A stretch of 64,000 nt of DNA from Pseudonocardia hydrocarbonoxydans (GCF_006539565.1 NZ_BJNG01000016.1:124001-188000), one strand, 5' to 3'. Counted from the first letter of the stretch, positions 1 through 11,916 are shown. A program made the numbers and translations. The notes: generated by a model from the sequence alone, not told the origin.

Positions 1-853
1 CCGTCTCCGGTCGCACCGCCCGGGCCGGCCCGGACAGCGCCGCGCGGGCCGCGCCCGCCAGCGCCCCCGCCGTCGGGAATCGCTGCGCCGGGTCCTTGGC
101 CATCCCGCGCGCGACGACGGCGTCGAGCCCGGCAGGCACCGGGCCCAGCATCGACGGCCGCAGCGTCGACGGCCGGGGCGGGGCCAGGTTGAGGTGCGCG
201 TTCATCAGGGCGGGCAGCTCGTCGCCGGCGAACGGCTTGCGGGCCGTCAGCGCCTCGTGCAGCAGGCAGGCCAGCGCGTAGACGTCGGCCCGGGCGTCGA
301 CGTCGCGGCCCAGGAACCGCTCGGGGGCCATGTAGTCGAGCGTGCCCAGGGTGGTGCCGGTGGCGGTCAGGGTCGAGGAGGTGGCGTCGCGGGCGATCCC
401 GAAGTCGCCGAGGTAGGCGAACCGGCCCCGCCGCGTCAGGAACACGTTGGCCGGCTTGACGTCGCGGTGCACCAGCCCGGCCTCGTGCGCCGCGTCCAGC
501 GCGCTCGCCACCTGCTCCACCATCCGGACCGCGGCCTCGGCGTCGAGCGGCCCGTCGCGGCGCAGGACGTGGGCGAGGTCGTCGCCGTCGACCAGGCGCA
601 TGTCCAGGAACAGCTGGCCGTCGATCTCGCCGTGGCGGTGGATGGGGACGACGTGCGGGTCGGTGAGCTGGCTGGCGACCTTGGCCTCCCGGCGGAAACG
701 CTGCCGGTACTCCGGGTCCGCCGACAGCGCCTCGGGCAGCACCTTGAGCGCGACGGGCCGGTCCTGGTCGGTGTCGAACGCGCGGTAGACGCGGCCCATC
801 CCGCCCTGCCCGAGCAGCCCGTCGAGCCGGTACGGCCCGAACATCTCCCCCAC
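1..853 (-). CDS. Serine/threonine protein kinase (PknB-like), 3' end beyond the window
   Basis: The reverse strand encodes a Hanks-type kinase domain that phosphorylates Ser/Thr on target proteins. Visible motifs, in order: glycine loop [14 protein letters not shown], the VALK lysine, catalytic [12 protein letters not shown], metal-binding LGDFGIARD, and LDYMAPERF. The frame is still open at base 1, so any linker, membrane helix or sensor domain lies outside and the signal sensed cannot be judged. Two starts are possible: GTG at 853, preceded by AGGGTGA, or ATG at 844 with a purine run too close to it; I prefer the GTG. It begins 4 bases after the pgm stop codon, so it is probably co-transcribed with pgm, an unusual partner that could be a substrate (inference). 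Confidence 0.9.
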   Translation of the reverse strand, partial: MGEMFGPYRLDGLLGQGGMGRVYRAFDTDQDRPVALKVLPEALSADPEYRQRFRREAKVASQLTDPHVVPIHRHGEIDGQLFLDMRLVDGDDLAHVLRRDGPLDAEAAVRMVEQVASALDAAHEAGLVHRDVKPANVFLTRRGRFAYLGDFGIARDATSSTLTATGTTLGTLDYMAPERFLGRDVDARADVYALACLLHEALTARKPFAGDELPALMNAHLNLAPPRPSTLRPSMLGPVPAGLDAVVARGMAKDPAQRFPTAGALAGAARAALSGPARAVRPET

Positions 854-857
854 GCCG

Positions 858-2483
<1,626 letters not shown>

Positions 2484-2746
2484 CGGGCGCTCCTTCACGT
2501 GCGGGGTTCGGGGACCACCCTGCCGTGTCGGGGACCGCGGCGCCGTACCGGTGGGCGATCGCACCCGGCCCGCGTCGACCTCGCGCCGGCGGCTCGCGGC
2601 TCGTCACTCGCGGCTCGTGGCTCGCCGCAGCGCTGGTGGCTCGTCGCACACGTCGAGGACCGTCGCACAGGGTGCAGCCTGTGCGACCGGCGACGAGCTG
2701 TGCGAGGGCGGGCCGGTGACGCCGTCGCCGGCCGGTGCGCGTCGCG
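2484..2746. repeat. Intergenic gap with TCGCACAGG-type repeats
   Basis: This 263-base gap upstream of pgm holds no convincing gene. It contains repeated GGCTCGTCGCACA-like words (for example around 2577-2650) and one perfect hairpin at 2662-2687. The same words recur in the gap at 21544-21864, so this looks like one copy of a dispersed intergenic repeat. The pgm promoter must also lie here, but I cannot pick out convincing boxes. Confidence 0.6.
2662..2687. repeat. Perfect hairpin, arms GTCGCACAGG / CCTGTGCGAC
   Basis: Ten-base arms that are exact reverse complements flank a 6-base loop. A near-identical hairpin with the same 9-base core arms and also a 6-base loop lies at 21763-21786. It could act as a terminator for the gene at 2747-3241, as a protein-binding site, or as a REP-like repeat. 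No T-run follows. Confidence 0.75.
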
Positions 2747-3241
2747 TCAGGCGGGGATGCGGCGCTGCTGCGGGATGCGGGCGTGCACCTCGGCCGGGGT
2801 GAGCGGGCGGCTGCTGTCGGTGGCCAGGTGGAAGTGGCCGCTGCGCGAGCGACCGCAGAGGTACGAGCGCAACGAGCGGGAGCCGAGCGCCTCCAGCTCG
2901 CGGGCGGCGCTCTCGGCGGCCTCGCGCGTGGAGTAGATGACCTTGCCGTCGGTGCCGCGGCCCTGGCGCAGGGCGACGACGCCCGCGATCTCGGCCTGGC
3001 TCGGGGTGCAGAACACGGGACGGCCGCTCTTGGTGAGCCGCGCGTGGCGGTGCAGGACCTCGCTGCGGGCCTCGTCCCGGATGCCCGCCGCGGTGCCCGG
3101 CTCGACGACCGCGAACGGCACCGGGGTGTGCCGGACGGGCGGGTGCGGGGTGCGCTGGGCGGGGATGTCGCGGGGGCTCGGAACGGCGCGGGGGCCACGC
3201 TGGGCGGGGATCGCGGTCCGTCCGGGGATGTCGGCGTGCAT
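2747..3241 (-). CDS. Conserved hypothetical protein with C-terminal C..GHFHL motif
   Basis: This 164-residue protein has a proline/arginine-rich, probably disordered N-terminal half. The compact C-terminal half contains the segments GRPVFCTPSQAEIAG, KVIYSTREAAESAARELEAL and LRSYLCGRSRSGHFHLATD. The pattern of a cysteine followed by a GHFHL-like run resembles small actinobacterial proteins of unknown function that may bind a metal or nucleic acid; this is only a resemblance. ATG at 3241 is preceded by GAGGAGG, which fixes the start. It is transcribed away from recC, so the 198-base gap between them must hold both promoters. Confidence 0.72.
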   Translation of the reverse strand: MHADIPGRTAIPAQRGPRAVPSPRDIPAQRTPHPPVRHTPVPFAVVEPGTAAGIRDEARSEVLHRHARLTKSGRPVFCTPSQAEIAGVVALRQGRGTDGKVIYSTREAAESAARELEALGSRSLRSYLCGRSRSGHFHLATDSSRPLTPAEVHARIPQQRRIPA

Positions 3242-3439
3242 CTCGGCCCTCCTCGAAGTCGTGGTGTGTTGTCCACCAGATCGCGTTCAGGACACTCTGC
3301 CGTTATCCGCGGGGCACCGGGATCGCTCGATCGTGTCGTCTCTCGCGGACGGTGACCGATCGTGATCGTCGCGGAGCCGCCCCCGGGACTGTCGGACCCC
3401 CGCTCTAGCGTGTGCCCATCCGATCGGGAGGGGGTCGCC

Positions 3440-6400
3440 GTGCTGCACGTCCATCGCGCCGAGCGCGCCGACACCCTCGCGGGCGCACTGGCCGAGGTCC
3501 TGCGCACCCCGCTCCCCGACCCGTTCGCCACCGAGGTCGTCGCCGTCCCGGCCCGGGGGGTCGAGCGCTGGCTGGCCCAGCGCCTGTCGCACCGCCTGGG
3601 CACCGACACCGGCGGCGGGGTGTGCGCGGGGGTGGCGTTCCCGTCGCCCGGCCGGGTGCTGGCCGACGCCGTGTGCGCGGCGGCCGGCGTCGCCCCCGCC
3701 GACGACCCGTGGCACCCCGAACGCGTCGTGTGGCCGCTGCTCGACGAGCTCGACGCCGCCGCCGGTGAGCCCTGGTGCCCCGACCTGCGCGCCCACCCGC
3801 GCTGGGCCACCGCCCGGCGCGTCGCCGGGCTGTTCGCCACCTACGCCGAGCACCGCCCCGCCATGGTCGACGGGTGGCGCGACGGTGCCGACGCCCCGGG
3901 CGACCTGTCGTGGCAGTCGGAGCTGTGGCGGCGGGTGCGGGCGCGGATCGGCGTCCCGGGCCCCGCCGAACGGCTGCGCACCGCCGCCGACGCGCTGCGC
4001 GCCGACCCCTCCCTCGCCGGTCTCCCGGCGCGGTTCTCGCTGTTCGGGCCCACGCGGCTGAGCACCGAGCAGCTCGTCCTGCTCGACGCGCTCGCCGCGC
4101 ACCGCGAGGTGCACCTGTGGCTGCCGCACCCCTCCCCCGCGCTGTGGGAGGCCGTCGCCCGGCGGGCGCCCGCCGAGGTGCCCACGCGGGCGGCCGACCC
4201 CACCGCCGGCGCCGTCGCGCACCCGCTGCTGTCGTCACTGGCGCGTGACGTGCGGGAGCTGCAGGTCCGGCTCGTCGGCGCGGCCCCCGGGTTCACCGAC
4301 CACCACCACCCGGCCCCCGATCCCCCGCCCACCCAGCTCGGCAGGCTGCAGCGGGCGCTGCGCGACGACGACGTCACCGACGTGGGAGCGGCCGACGGGT
4401 CGGTGCAGGTGCACGCCTGCCACGGCGCGCACCGGCAGGTCGAGGTGCTGCGCGAGGTCGTCGTCGGGCTGCTCGCCGCCGACCCCACGCTCGAGCCCCG
4501 CGACGTCCTGGTCATGTGCCCCGACATCGAGACCTTCGCCCCGCTGGTCTCCGCGGCGTTCGGCCTGGGCGAGCTGGGCGCCGCCGGGCACCCCGGGCAG
4601 CACCTGCGGGTGCGGCTGGCCGACCGCGCGCTGCGCCGGGTCAACCCGCTGCTCGACACCGTCGCCGCGCTGCTGGAGCTGGCCTCCGCCCGGCTCACGG
4701 CCTCGCAACTGCTCGACCTGCTGGCCTCCGAGCCGGTCCGCGCCCGCTTCCGGCTCGACGACGACGACATCGTGCGGATCCGCGAGCTGGTCGTGGCCTC
4801 CGGGGTGCGGTGGGGCCTCGACGCCGGGCACCGCACCCCGTTCCACCTCGGCGGGTTCGGGCAGAACACCTGGGCGGCCGGGCTCGACCGGCTGCTGCTC
4901 GGCGTCACGATGTCGGGCGACTGGCTGGGCACCGCGCTGCCGCTGGACGTGGAGTCCGGCGACGTCGAGCGGGTGGGGCGGCTCGCCGAGTTCGTGCACC
5001 GGCTCAGCGGCGTGCTGGCCCGGCTGCGCGCGCCGCAGCCGCTCGCGGACTGGGTCGACGCGCTGACCGCGGGCCTCGACGCGCTCACCGCCACCACCGC
5101 CGTCGACGAGTGGCAGACCGGCCAGGCCCGCGGGGAGCTGGCCGAGGCGCTGCGCACCGCGGGCCCGCAGGGGGCCACCACCGCGCTGGGGCCCGCCGAC
5201 GTCGCGGCCCTGCTCGACGAGCGGCTGCGCGGGCGCCCCAGCCGCGCCGGGTTCCGCACCGGCACCCTGACGGTCGCCACGCTGGTGCCGATGCGCTCGG
5301 TGCCGCACCGGGTCGTCTGCCTGCTCGGCCTCGACGACGGCGTGTTCCCCCGCGCGGGGGTCCCCGACGGCGACGACGTGCTCGCCCGCGCGCCGCTGGC
5401 CGGGGAGCGCGACGCCCGCAGCGAGGACCGCCAGCTCCTGCTCGACGCCGTGTGCGCGGCCACCGGTCACCTGGTGGTCGTGCACTCCGGGGCCGACGAG
5501 CGCACCGGCGCCCGCCGTCCGCCCGCGGTGCCGCTCGGGGAGCTGCTCGACGTGCTGGGCCCCTCGGTGGTCGTCCGGCACCCGCTGCAGCCCTTCGACG
5601 CGCGCAACTTCACCGCGGGCGCGCTCGGCGTCGCGCGGCCGTTCAGCTTCGACCGCGCCGAACGGGAGGGTGCACGGGCCGCCGTCGGGGTGAAGGCCCC
5701 GCCCGCGGCGTTCCTGGCCGCGCCCCTGCCCGCGCGCGACGAGGCGGTGGTCGCCCTCGAGGACCTCGTGGCGTTCGCCGAGCACCCGGTGCGGGCGTTC
5801 CTGCGGCAGCGCGTCGGCCTGTCGCTGTTCACCCGCGACGACGACCCCTCCGACGCCCTGCCCGTGGAGCTCGACGGGCTGGCGCAGTACGCGATCGGCG
5901 CCCGGCTGCTCGCCGACCGGCTCGGCGGGCGCGACGTCGCGCACTGCCGGGCCGCCGAGTGGCGCCGGGGCGACCTGCCGCCGGGTCCGCTCGGGGAGTC
6001 GCTGCTCACCCGCGTCCTCGACGGGGTGGAGCTGCTCACCGCCGCGGCGCAGCGGCTGCGGGTGGGCGAGCCGTCCTCGCGCGACGTCGACGTCGAGCTC
6101 GCCGACGGCACCCGCGTGGTCGGCACGCTCGACGGGCTGCACGACCGCACGCTGCTGCGCGTCGAGTACTCCCGGCTCAAGGCCGCGCAGCGGCTGCGGG
6201 CGTGGGTGCGGCTGCTCGCGCTCACCGCGGGCACCGGCGAGGGCTGGCAGGCGGTGAGCCTGGGTCGGTCCACCCGCGACGGGATCGCCAGGGCCACCCT
6301 CGCCCCGGTACCGCCCGAGCAGGCCCGCCACGAGCTGTCGCGCCTCGTCGCGCTGCGGCGCGACGGGTTGTGCGAGCCGCTGCCGCTGGCCACGCAGACC

Positions 6401-6646
6401 GGGGCCGAGTACGCGCGGCGCCGCCTCGGCGGGGCCGATCCCGACATCGCGCTGGTCGACGCGCTGCGCAGCTGGACCGGCGGGATCGGCGAGTGCACCG
6501 ACGCCGCCCACGAACGGGTCTGGGGTGCGGGGGCCGACCTGCCCCTCGGGGACGGCCGGTCGGGCGGCGAGCCCACGCGGTTCGGCGAGCTGGCGATGGG
6601 TCTGTGGACGCCGCTGCTGGCGCACGAGTCGGTGGACTTCCCGTGA
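3440..6646 (+). CDS. recC: Exodeoxyribonuclease V subunit gamma (RecC)
   Basis: RecC is the non-catalytic scaffold of RecBCD. It splits the duplex at a DNA end, feeds the strands to RecB and RecD, and recognises the Chi sequence. The 1068-residue product starts LHVHRAERADTLAGAL and has the family's N-terminal element VPARGVERWLAQRLSHRLG, a dead helicase-like core and the C-terminal PD-(D/E)XK-like region without an obvious active site. The open frame extends upstream to 3362, but GTG at 3440 has GGGAGGGGG in front of it and begins the conserved sequence. Its TGA stop overlaps the GTG of recB, so the subunits are translationally coupled in the order C-B-D. Confidence 0.95.
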   Translation: MLHVHRAERADTLAGALAEVLRTPLPDPFATEVVAVPARGVERWLAQRLSHRLGTDTGGGVCAGVAFPSPGRVLADAVCAAAGVAPADDPWHPERVVWPLLDELDAAAGEPWCPDLRAHPRWATARRVAGLFATYAEHRPAMVDGWRDGADAPGDLSWQSELWRRVRARIGVPGPAERLRTAADALRADPSLAGLPARFSLFGPTRLSTEQLVLLDALAAHREVHLWLPHPSPALWEAVARRAPAEVPTRAADPTAGAVAHPLLSSLARDVRELQVRLVGAAPGFTDHHHPAPDPPPTQLGRLQRALRDDDVTDVGAADGSVQVHACHGAHRQVEVLREVVVGLLAADPTLEPRDVLVMCPDIETFAPLVSAAFGLGELGAAGHPGQHLRVRLADRALRRVNPLLDTVAALLELASARLTASQLLDLLASEPVRARFRLDDDDIVRIRELVVASGVRWGLDAGHRTPFHLGGFGQNTWAAGLDRLLLGVTMSGDWLGTALPLDVESGDVERVGRLAEFVHRLSGVLARLRAPQPLADWVDALTAGLDALTATTAVDEWQTGQARGELAEALRTAGPQGATTALGPADVAALLDERLRGRPSRAGFRTGTLTVATLVPMRSVPHRVVCLLGLDDGVFPRAGVPDGDDVLARAPLAGERDARSEDRQLLLDAVCAATGHLVVVHSGADERTGARRPPAVPLGELLDVLGPSVVVRHPLQPFDARNFTAGALGVARPFSFDRAEREGARAAVGVKAPPAAFLAAPLPARDEAVVALEDLVAFAEHPVRAFLRQRVGLSLFTRDDDPSDALPVELDGLAQYAIGARLLADRLGGRDVAHCRAAEWRRGDLPPGPLGESLLTRVLDGVELLTAAAQRLRVGEPSSRDVDVELADGTRVVGTLDGLHDRTLLRVEYSRLKAAQRLRAWVRLLALTAGTGEGWQAVSLGRSTRDGIARATLAPVPPEQARHELSRLVALRRDGLCEPLPLATQTGAEYARRRLGGADPDIALVDALRSWTGGIGECTDAAHERVWGAGADLPLGDGRSGGEPTRFGELAMGLWTPLLAHESVDFP

Positions 6647-9600
6647 GCGCAGTCCTGGCCCCGTCGCCGTTCGTCGTCACCGGACCGCTGCCCACCGGCA
6701 CCACCGTGCTGGAGGCCAGCGCCGGCACCGGCAAGACGTTCACGATCGCCGCGCTCGCCGCCCGCTACGTCGCCGAGGGCCGGGCCACGCTGCCCGAGCT
6801 GATGCTGGTCACCTTCGGCCGCGAGGCCACCACGGAGCTGCGCGAACGCGTGCGCGACCGGCTGGTCTCGGCCCAGCGCGGGCTGGCCGACCCGGCGGCG
6901 GCGCGGGCGGGCGACGACGCGGTGCTGGCGCTGCTGGCCGACGCCCCGGAGGCGGAGATCGCGGCCCGCCGCGCCCGGCTCACCCGCGCGCTGGCCGGGT
7001 TCGACGCCGCCACGATCGCCACCACCCACCAGTTCTGCCAGCAGATGCTCGCCGGGCTCGGGGTGGCCGGCGACACCGACCCGGCCGCGGAGTTCGTCGA
7101 GTCGATCGAGGACCTGATCTCCGAGGTCGTCGACGACTTCTACGTGCGCAAGTACGGCGCCCGCGGGGCGGGCAACCCGGCGTTCGGGCGCGTCGAGGCC
7201 GGGAAGCTCGCGCGGGCCGCCGTGCTCGACGGCCAGGCCCGCCTCGAACCCGCCGACGCCCCCGACGGCTCCCCCGCCCAGGTGCGCCACCGGTTCGCCA
7301 CCGCGGTGCGCGGCGAGGTCGCGCGCCGCAAGCGGGAGCGGCGCCTCTACACCTACGACGACATGCTCACCCGCCTGTCGGCGGCCCTGCGCGACGCCGA
7401 CGGCACCGCCGCCCGGCGGCTGCGCGCCCGCTACGGCGTGGTGCTGGTCGACGAGTTCCAGGACACCGACCCGGTCCAGTGGCACATCCTGCGCACGGCG
7501 TTCCACGGGCACACCACCCTCGTGCTGATCGGCGACCCCAAGCAGGCGATCTACGCCTTCCGGGGCGCCGACGTCGTCAGCTACCTCGACGCCACCACCA
7601 CCGCCGACCGGCACGCCACGCTGGGCCGCAACCACCGCAGCGACGCCCCGCTGCTGCACGCGCTCGACGCCCTGTTCGACGGCGCCGCGCTCGGCGACGA
7701 CCGGATCCGGGTGCACCCCGTCGAGGCGGCGCACCCCGCCCCGCGGCTCGCGGGCGCGCCCGTCGACACGCCGCTGCGGATCCGGGTGCTCGGCCGCGAC
7801 GGGCTGCCGCAGTCCGGGCGGCGCCTCGCGCTGGCCGCACCCGCGCGCGCCCGCGTCGCGCGCGACTGCGCCGCGGAGATCGCGGCCCTGCTGGCGAGCC
7901 CGGCCCGGCTCGACGGGCGGCCGGTGCAGCCCGGTGACGTCGCGGTGCTGGTGCGCACCAACGAGCAGGCGTCGGTGGTGCGGGCGGCGCTGACGCGGGT
8001 CGGCGTGCCCGCGGTGTCCTCGGGCACGGCGAGCGTGTTCGGCACCCCGGTCGCCGGGGAGTGGCTCACGCTGCTGGAGGCGTGCGCGCAGCCGCGCGCG
8101 TTCCGGGTGCGGGCCGCGGCGCTCACCTGCTTCGTCGGCGCCACCGCGGAGCAGCTGTGCGCGCCGGACGCCGACGACCTGCTCGACCGGCTCGGCGGCA
8201 CCCTGCGCGACTGGGCCGCGGTGCTGCACCGGGGCGGGATCGCGGCGCTGCTCGAGGCCGTCACCGGCACCGCCTGGCAGGGTCGGGGGCTGCCCGAGCG
8301 GATCCTCGCCACCGCCGACGGCGAGCGCACCCTCACCGACCTGCGCCACGTCGCCCAGTCCCTGCACGCGGCGGCCGTCGCGCAGCACCTCGGGCCGTCG
8401 GCGCTGGTCGACTGGCTGCGCCACCGCATCGCCGACGCCGCGGCCGACGTGGGCGCCGAGCGCAGCAGGCGCCTGGAGTCCGACGCCGCCGCCGTGCAGA
8501 TCATCACCGTGCACCGCAGCAAGGGGCTGGAGTTCCCGGTCGTGCACGTGCCCTTCGCCTGGGACCGCTTCGTCGGCGACCCGCCGTTCCCGCTGCTGCA
8601 CGACGAGGGCGGCGCGCGGGTGCTCGACGTCGGCGGCCCCACGGGAGGGTCGTGGGCCGCGCACTGCGCGCGGCACCGCGCGGAGGAGGCGGGCGAGGAC
8701 CTGCGGCTGCTCTACGTGGCGCTGACCCGCGCCCGCAGCCAGGTCGTCACCTGGTGGGTGCCGGCCACGACCGTCGCGTCCTCGCCGCTGCACCGGGTGC
8801 TGTTCGGCCGCGGTTCCGGGGGCACGCTCGCCGAGTCCTACTCGGTGCCCGCCGACCGCGTCGTGCTGGACGCGCTGGGCGCGCTGGCGTCGTCGACCAC
8901 CGCGGTGGAGGCGGTCGGGCCGGCCGCCGACCCGGTGTTCGCCCCCCGGGAACGGGCCGTCGCGGAGCCCGCGGTCGCGGCGTTCGACCGCGTGCTCGAC
9001 ACCGCGTGGCGGCGCACCTCCTACACCGCGCTCACGGCCACCGCGGGCCACCATGCCCCGGTCGCGCTCACCGAACCCGAGCAGACCGGCACCGACGACG
9101 AACCCGAGTTCGACCCGTCCGACGACCCGGTGGGCCCGGCCGAGCCGTCCCCGATGGCCGCGCTGCCGCTCGGGGCGGCGTTCGGCACGCTGGTGCACTC
9201 GGTGTTCGAGGCGGCCGACCTCACCGCGCCCGACCTCGCCGCCGAGCTCACCGCGCACGCCGCGGAGCAGCTCGCGTACCGGCCGGTCCCCGGGCTCGAC
9301 GCCGCGACCCTCGGCGCCGCGCTGCTGCCCTCCGTGCGGACCCCCCTCGGCCCGCTCGCCGACGGGCTGCGGCTGGCCGACATCGCCCCGCGCGACCGCC
9401 TCGCCGAGCTCGACTTCGAGCTCCCGCTGGCCGGTGGCGACGACGCGGCGGGCCCCCCGCTCACCCTCGACGCGCTGGTCCCGCTGCTGCGCGCGCACCT
9501 GCCCGCCGCCGACCCGCTGCACGCCTACGCCGACGACCTCGCCGCGCTCGACCCGTCCCCGCTGCGCGGCTACCTCACCGGCAGCATCGACGCCGTGCTG

Positions 9601-9960
9601 CGCCTGCCCTCGGGCCGGTTCGCGATCGTCGACTACAAGACCAACTGGCTCGGCGCCCCGGCCGAGCCGCTCACCGCCGCGCACTACACCCCGGCGCGGC
9701 TGGCGACGGCGATGCGCGGGGCCCACTACCCGTTGCAGGCGCTGCTCTACGGGGTGGCGCTGCACCGGTACCTGCGCTGGCGGCTGCCCGGCTACGAGCC
9801 GCGCCGGCACCTCGGCGGGGTGCTGTACCTGTTCGTCCGCGGCATGTGCGGGCCCGACACGCCCGTCGTCGACGGGATGCCGTGCGGGGTGTTCGGCTGG
9901 GCCCCGCCGCCGGAGCTGACGACCGAGCTGTCCGCGCTGCTGGAACGGGGCACGCCGTGA
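6643..9960 (+). CDS. recB: Exodeoxyribonuclease V subunit beta, helicase-nuclease (RecB)
   Basis: RecB is the 3'-5' superfamily 1A helicase and the only nuclease of RecBCD, and it loads RecA after Chi. The 1105-residue product shows Walker A EASAGTGKTFTIAAL at the N-terminus, motif II VVLVDEFQDTDPVQWH, motif III GDPKQAIYAFRGADV, motif V TVHRSKGLEFPVV and motif VI LLYVALTRARSQV. At the C-terminus is the RecB nuclease motif, with Asp983 in GSIDAV and Asp997/Lys999 in IVDYKTNWLG, so the nuclease looks intact. The GTG start overlaps the recC stop and the TGA stop overlaps the recD GTG. The length is slightly short of the E. coli protein, as usual in actinobacteria. Confidence 0.96.
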   Translation: MSAVLAPSPFVVTGPLPTGTTVLEASAGTGKTFTIAALAARYVAEGRATLPELMLVTFGREATTELRERVRDRLVSAQRGLADPAAARAGDDAVLALLADAPEAEIAARRARLTRALAGFDAATIATTHQFCQQMLAGLGVAGDTDPAAEFVESIEDLISEVVDDFYVRKYGARGAGNPAFGRVEAGKLARAAVLDGQARLEPADAPDGSPAQVRHRFATAVRGEVARRKRERRLYTYDDMLTRLSAALRDADGTAARRLRARYGVVLVDEFQDTDPVQWHILRTAFHGHTTLVLIGDPKQAIYAFRGADVVSYLDATTTADRHATLGRNHRSDAPLLHALDALFDGAALGDDRIRVHPVEAAHPAPRLAGAPVDTPLRIRVLGRDGLPQSGRRLALAAPARARVARDCAAEIAALLASPARLDGRPVQPGDVAVLVRTNEQASVVRAALTRVGVPAVSSGTASVFGTPVAGEWLTLLEACAQPRAFRVRAAALTCFVGATAEQLCAPDADDLLDRLGGTLRDWAAVLHRGGIAALLEAVTGTAWQGRGLPERILATADGERTLTDLRHVAQSLHAAAVAQHLGPSALVDWLRHRIADAAADVGAERSRRLESDAAAVQIITVHRSKGLEFPVVHVPFAWDRFVGDPPFPLLHDEGGARVLDVGGPTGGSWAAHCARHRAEEAGEDLRLLYVALTRARSQVVTWWVPATTVASSPLHRVLFGRGSGGTLAESYSVPADRVVLDALGALASSTTAVEAVGPAADPVFAPRERAVAEPAVAAFDRVLDTAWRRTSYTALTATAGHHAPVALTEPEQTGTDDEPEFDPSDDPVGPAEPSPMAALPLGAAFGTLVHSVFEAADLTAPDLAAELTAHAAEQLAYRPVPGLDAATLGAALLPSVRTPLGPLADGLRLADIAPRDRLAELDFELPLAGGDDAAGPPLTLDALVPLLRAHLPAADPLHAYADDLAALDPSPLRGYLTGSIDAVLRLPSGRFAIVDYKTNWLGAPAEPLTAAHYTPARLATAMRGAHYPLQALLYGVALHRYLRWRLPGYEPRRHLGGVLYLFVRGMCGPDTPVVDGMPCGVFGWAPPPELTTELSALLERGTP

Positions 9961-11804
9961 CCGCCGCACCCGGTGTCGAGACCGATCCGCACGACGCGCG
10001 GTTCGTCCACGGCGGAGACGGCCTGCTCGCCGCGTTCAACGCGGCCGGCGTGCTCGACGCCGCCGACGTGCACACCGCCGAGCGGGTCGGCGGGCTCGGC
10101 GGCGAGCCCGACGAGGCGGTGCTGCTCGCGCTCGCGCTGGCCGTGCGGGCGGTGCGGCTGGGGTCGGTGTGCGTCGACCTCGCCGCGGCCGACCGCACGG
10201 TGCTGGGCGAGGGCGACGAGCTCGTCGACGTCTCGGCGCTGCCGTGGCCCGAACCCGGCCCATGGCACGACGCCTGCCTGCGCAGCCCGCTGGTGGCCGA
10301 CGGCGCACAGGCGCCGGCCGGTCGGCCGCTGCGGATGGTGGCGGGACAGCTCTACCTGGAGCGGTACTGGCGCGAGGAGGAGCTGGTGCGCCTCGCACTG
10401 CGCGAGCGGGCCGCCGCCGCGCCGCCGCCGCACGACCTCGACGCCCTGCGCACCGGGCTCGACGCACTGTTCCCCGACCCCCGCGCGCTGCGCCAGCGCC
10501 AGGCCGCCGCGGTGGCCTCGCTGCGGCGGGTCACCGTGCTGGCCGGCGGGCCGGGCACCGGCAAGACCACCACCGTCGCCGCGCTGCTGCGGCTGCTGCT
10601 CGCGCAGCCCGGCCCGCCGCTGCGGGTCGCCCTGGCCGCACCCACCGGCAAGGCGGCCGCGCGGCTGCAGGAGGCCGTCAGCGGCGACCTGCCCCCGGAG
10701 AGCCGCGGGCGGGTCGCCGAGGCGTCCACGCTGCACCGGCTGCTGGGCTGGCGCCCCGGCGGCGGGTCCGGGGTGTTCCGGCACCACCGCGCGCAGCGGC
10801 TGCCGTTCGACGTCGTGGTGGTCGACGAGACCTCGATGGTGTCGCTCACGATGATGGCGCGGTTGCTCGACGCCGTCCGCCCGGACGCGCGGCTGGTGCT
10901 CGTCGGCGACCCCGACCAGCTCGCGTCGGTGGAGGCCGGTGCGGTGCTGGGCGACCTCGCCCGCGCCGCCGGGCGGCCCGAACCCGCCCTCGACGCCGCC
11001 CTGGCCGCGCTGGGCCTGCCCACCGGGGTCGTGCACGGCGTCGTCACCCTCGACCACACCTGGCGCTTCGACGGCGCGATCGCCGACCTGGCCCGCGCGG
11101 TCCAGCGGGGCGACGCCGACGCCGCGGTCGCCGTGCTGCGCCGGGGCGACCCGCAGCTCGCCTTCGCCGAGACCGCATCGGGCGCCGCGACCGCCGGGGG
11201 CGGCGACACCGACGGGACGAGGGCCGACGTCGTCGCGGCCGGCCGGGCGCTGGCCGACGCGGCGCGGGCGGGCGACGTCGACGCCGCGGTCGCCGGTCTC
11301 GACGCCCACCGGGTGCTGTGCGCGCACCGGCGCGGACCCTACGGGGTGGCGCGCTGGACCGCCGACGTCGACCGGTGGCTGCGCGGGCCGGGCCGCGACG
11401 CCCGCGAGGCGTGGTACCCGGGCCGCGCGGTGCTCGTCACCACCAACGACTACGACGCGGGCCTGTTCAACGGCGACACCGGCGTCGCCGTCGAGACCCC
11501 CGACGGCCTGCGCGTCGCGTTCGCCCGCGGCGGGCCGCCCACGCTGTTCGCCCCGTCACGGCTCTCCGAGGTCACCGGCGTGCACGCGATGACCGTGCAC
11601 CGCGGGCAGGGCAGCCAGTTCCGGCGGGTCACCGTCGTACTGCCCCCCGCGGAGTCGCCGCTGCTCACCCGGGAGCTGCTCTACACCGCCGTCACCCGGG
11701 CCCGGGAGTTCGTGCGGGTCGTCGGGTCGGAGGAGGCCGTCCGGGCCGCGGTGGGCCGCCCGGTCGCCCGCGCGAGCGGGCTGCGGCACCGGCTGGACTC
11801 CTGA
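9957..11804 (+). CDS. recD: Exodeoxyribonuclease V subunit alpha, 5'-3' helicase (RecD)
   Basis: RecD is the 5'-3' superfamily 1B helicase motor of RecBCD. The 615-residue product contains Walker A AGGPGTGKTTTVAALLRLLL (Lys203), motif II VVVDETSMVSLTMMARLL, motif III VLVGDPDQLASVEAGAVLGDL-type residues, and the C-terminal 2B/SH3-region motif MTVHRGQGSQFRRV followed by LLYTAVTRAREFVRVVG. The N-terminal domain that docks on RecC is present. The GTG start lies inside the last codons of recB with a 4-base overlap. The gene ends 112 bases before the convergent HEAT-like gene; that gap has short CCCGGG inverted repeats but no convincing strong terminator. Confidence 0.95.
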   Translation: MTAAPGVETDPHDARFVHGGDGLLAAFNAAGVLDAADVHTAERVGGLGGEPDEAVLLALALAVRAVRLGSVCVDLAAADRTVLGEGDELVDVSALPWPEPGPWHDACLRSPLVADGAQAPAGRPLRMVAGQLYLERYWREEELVRLALRERAAAAPPPHDLDALRTGLDALFPDPRALRQRQAAAVASLRRVTVLAGGPGTGKTTTVAALLRLLLAQPGPPLRVALAAPTGKAAARLQEAVSGDLPPESRGRVAEASTLHRLLGWRPGGGSGVFRHHRAQRLPFDVVVVDETSMVSLTMMARLLDAVRPDARLVLVGDPDQLASVEAGAVLGDLARAAGRPEPALDAALAALGLPTGVVHGVVTLDHTWRFDGAIADLARAVQRGDADAAVAVLRRGDPQLAFAETASGAATAGGGDTDGTRADVVAAGRALADAARAGDVDAAVAGLDAHRVLCAHRRGPYGVARWTADVDRWLRGPGRDAREAWYPGRAVLVTTNDYDAGLFNGDTGVAVETPDGLRVAFARGGPPTLFAPSRLSEVTGVHAMTVHRGQGSQFRRVTVVLPPAESPLLTRELLYTAVTRAREFVRVVGSEEAVRAAVGRPVARASGLRHRLDS

Positions 11805-11916
11805 CCCTCACCACCCGGCGGTGCCGATCCCGGGCCCGTCCCGGGCGACCACTCGCCCCCGGCCGCCGGCCGGCCCGGGCCTGCTCGCCGGGGGTCCGGG
11901 ACGCACGTCGGGTCCC

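Noticed and set aside
5467-9969. A 1500-codon open frame on the - strand across recC and recB
   Set aside because: The sense strand carries intact RecC and RecB motifs; the antisense frame has no motif and arises from high GC content.
11805-11916. Strong terminator between recD and the HEAT-like gene
   Set aside because: Only short CCCGGG inverted repeats and imperfect GC-rich arms are present, no better than chance in this composition.
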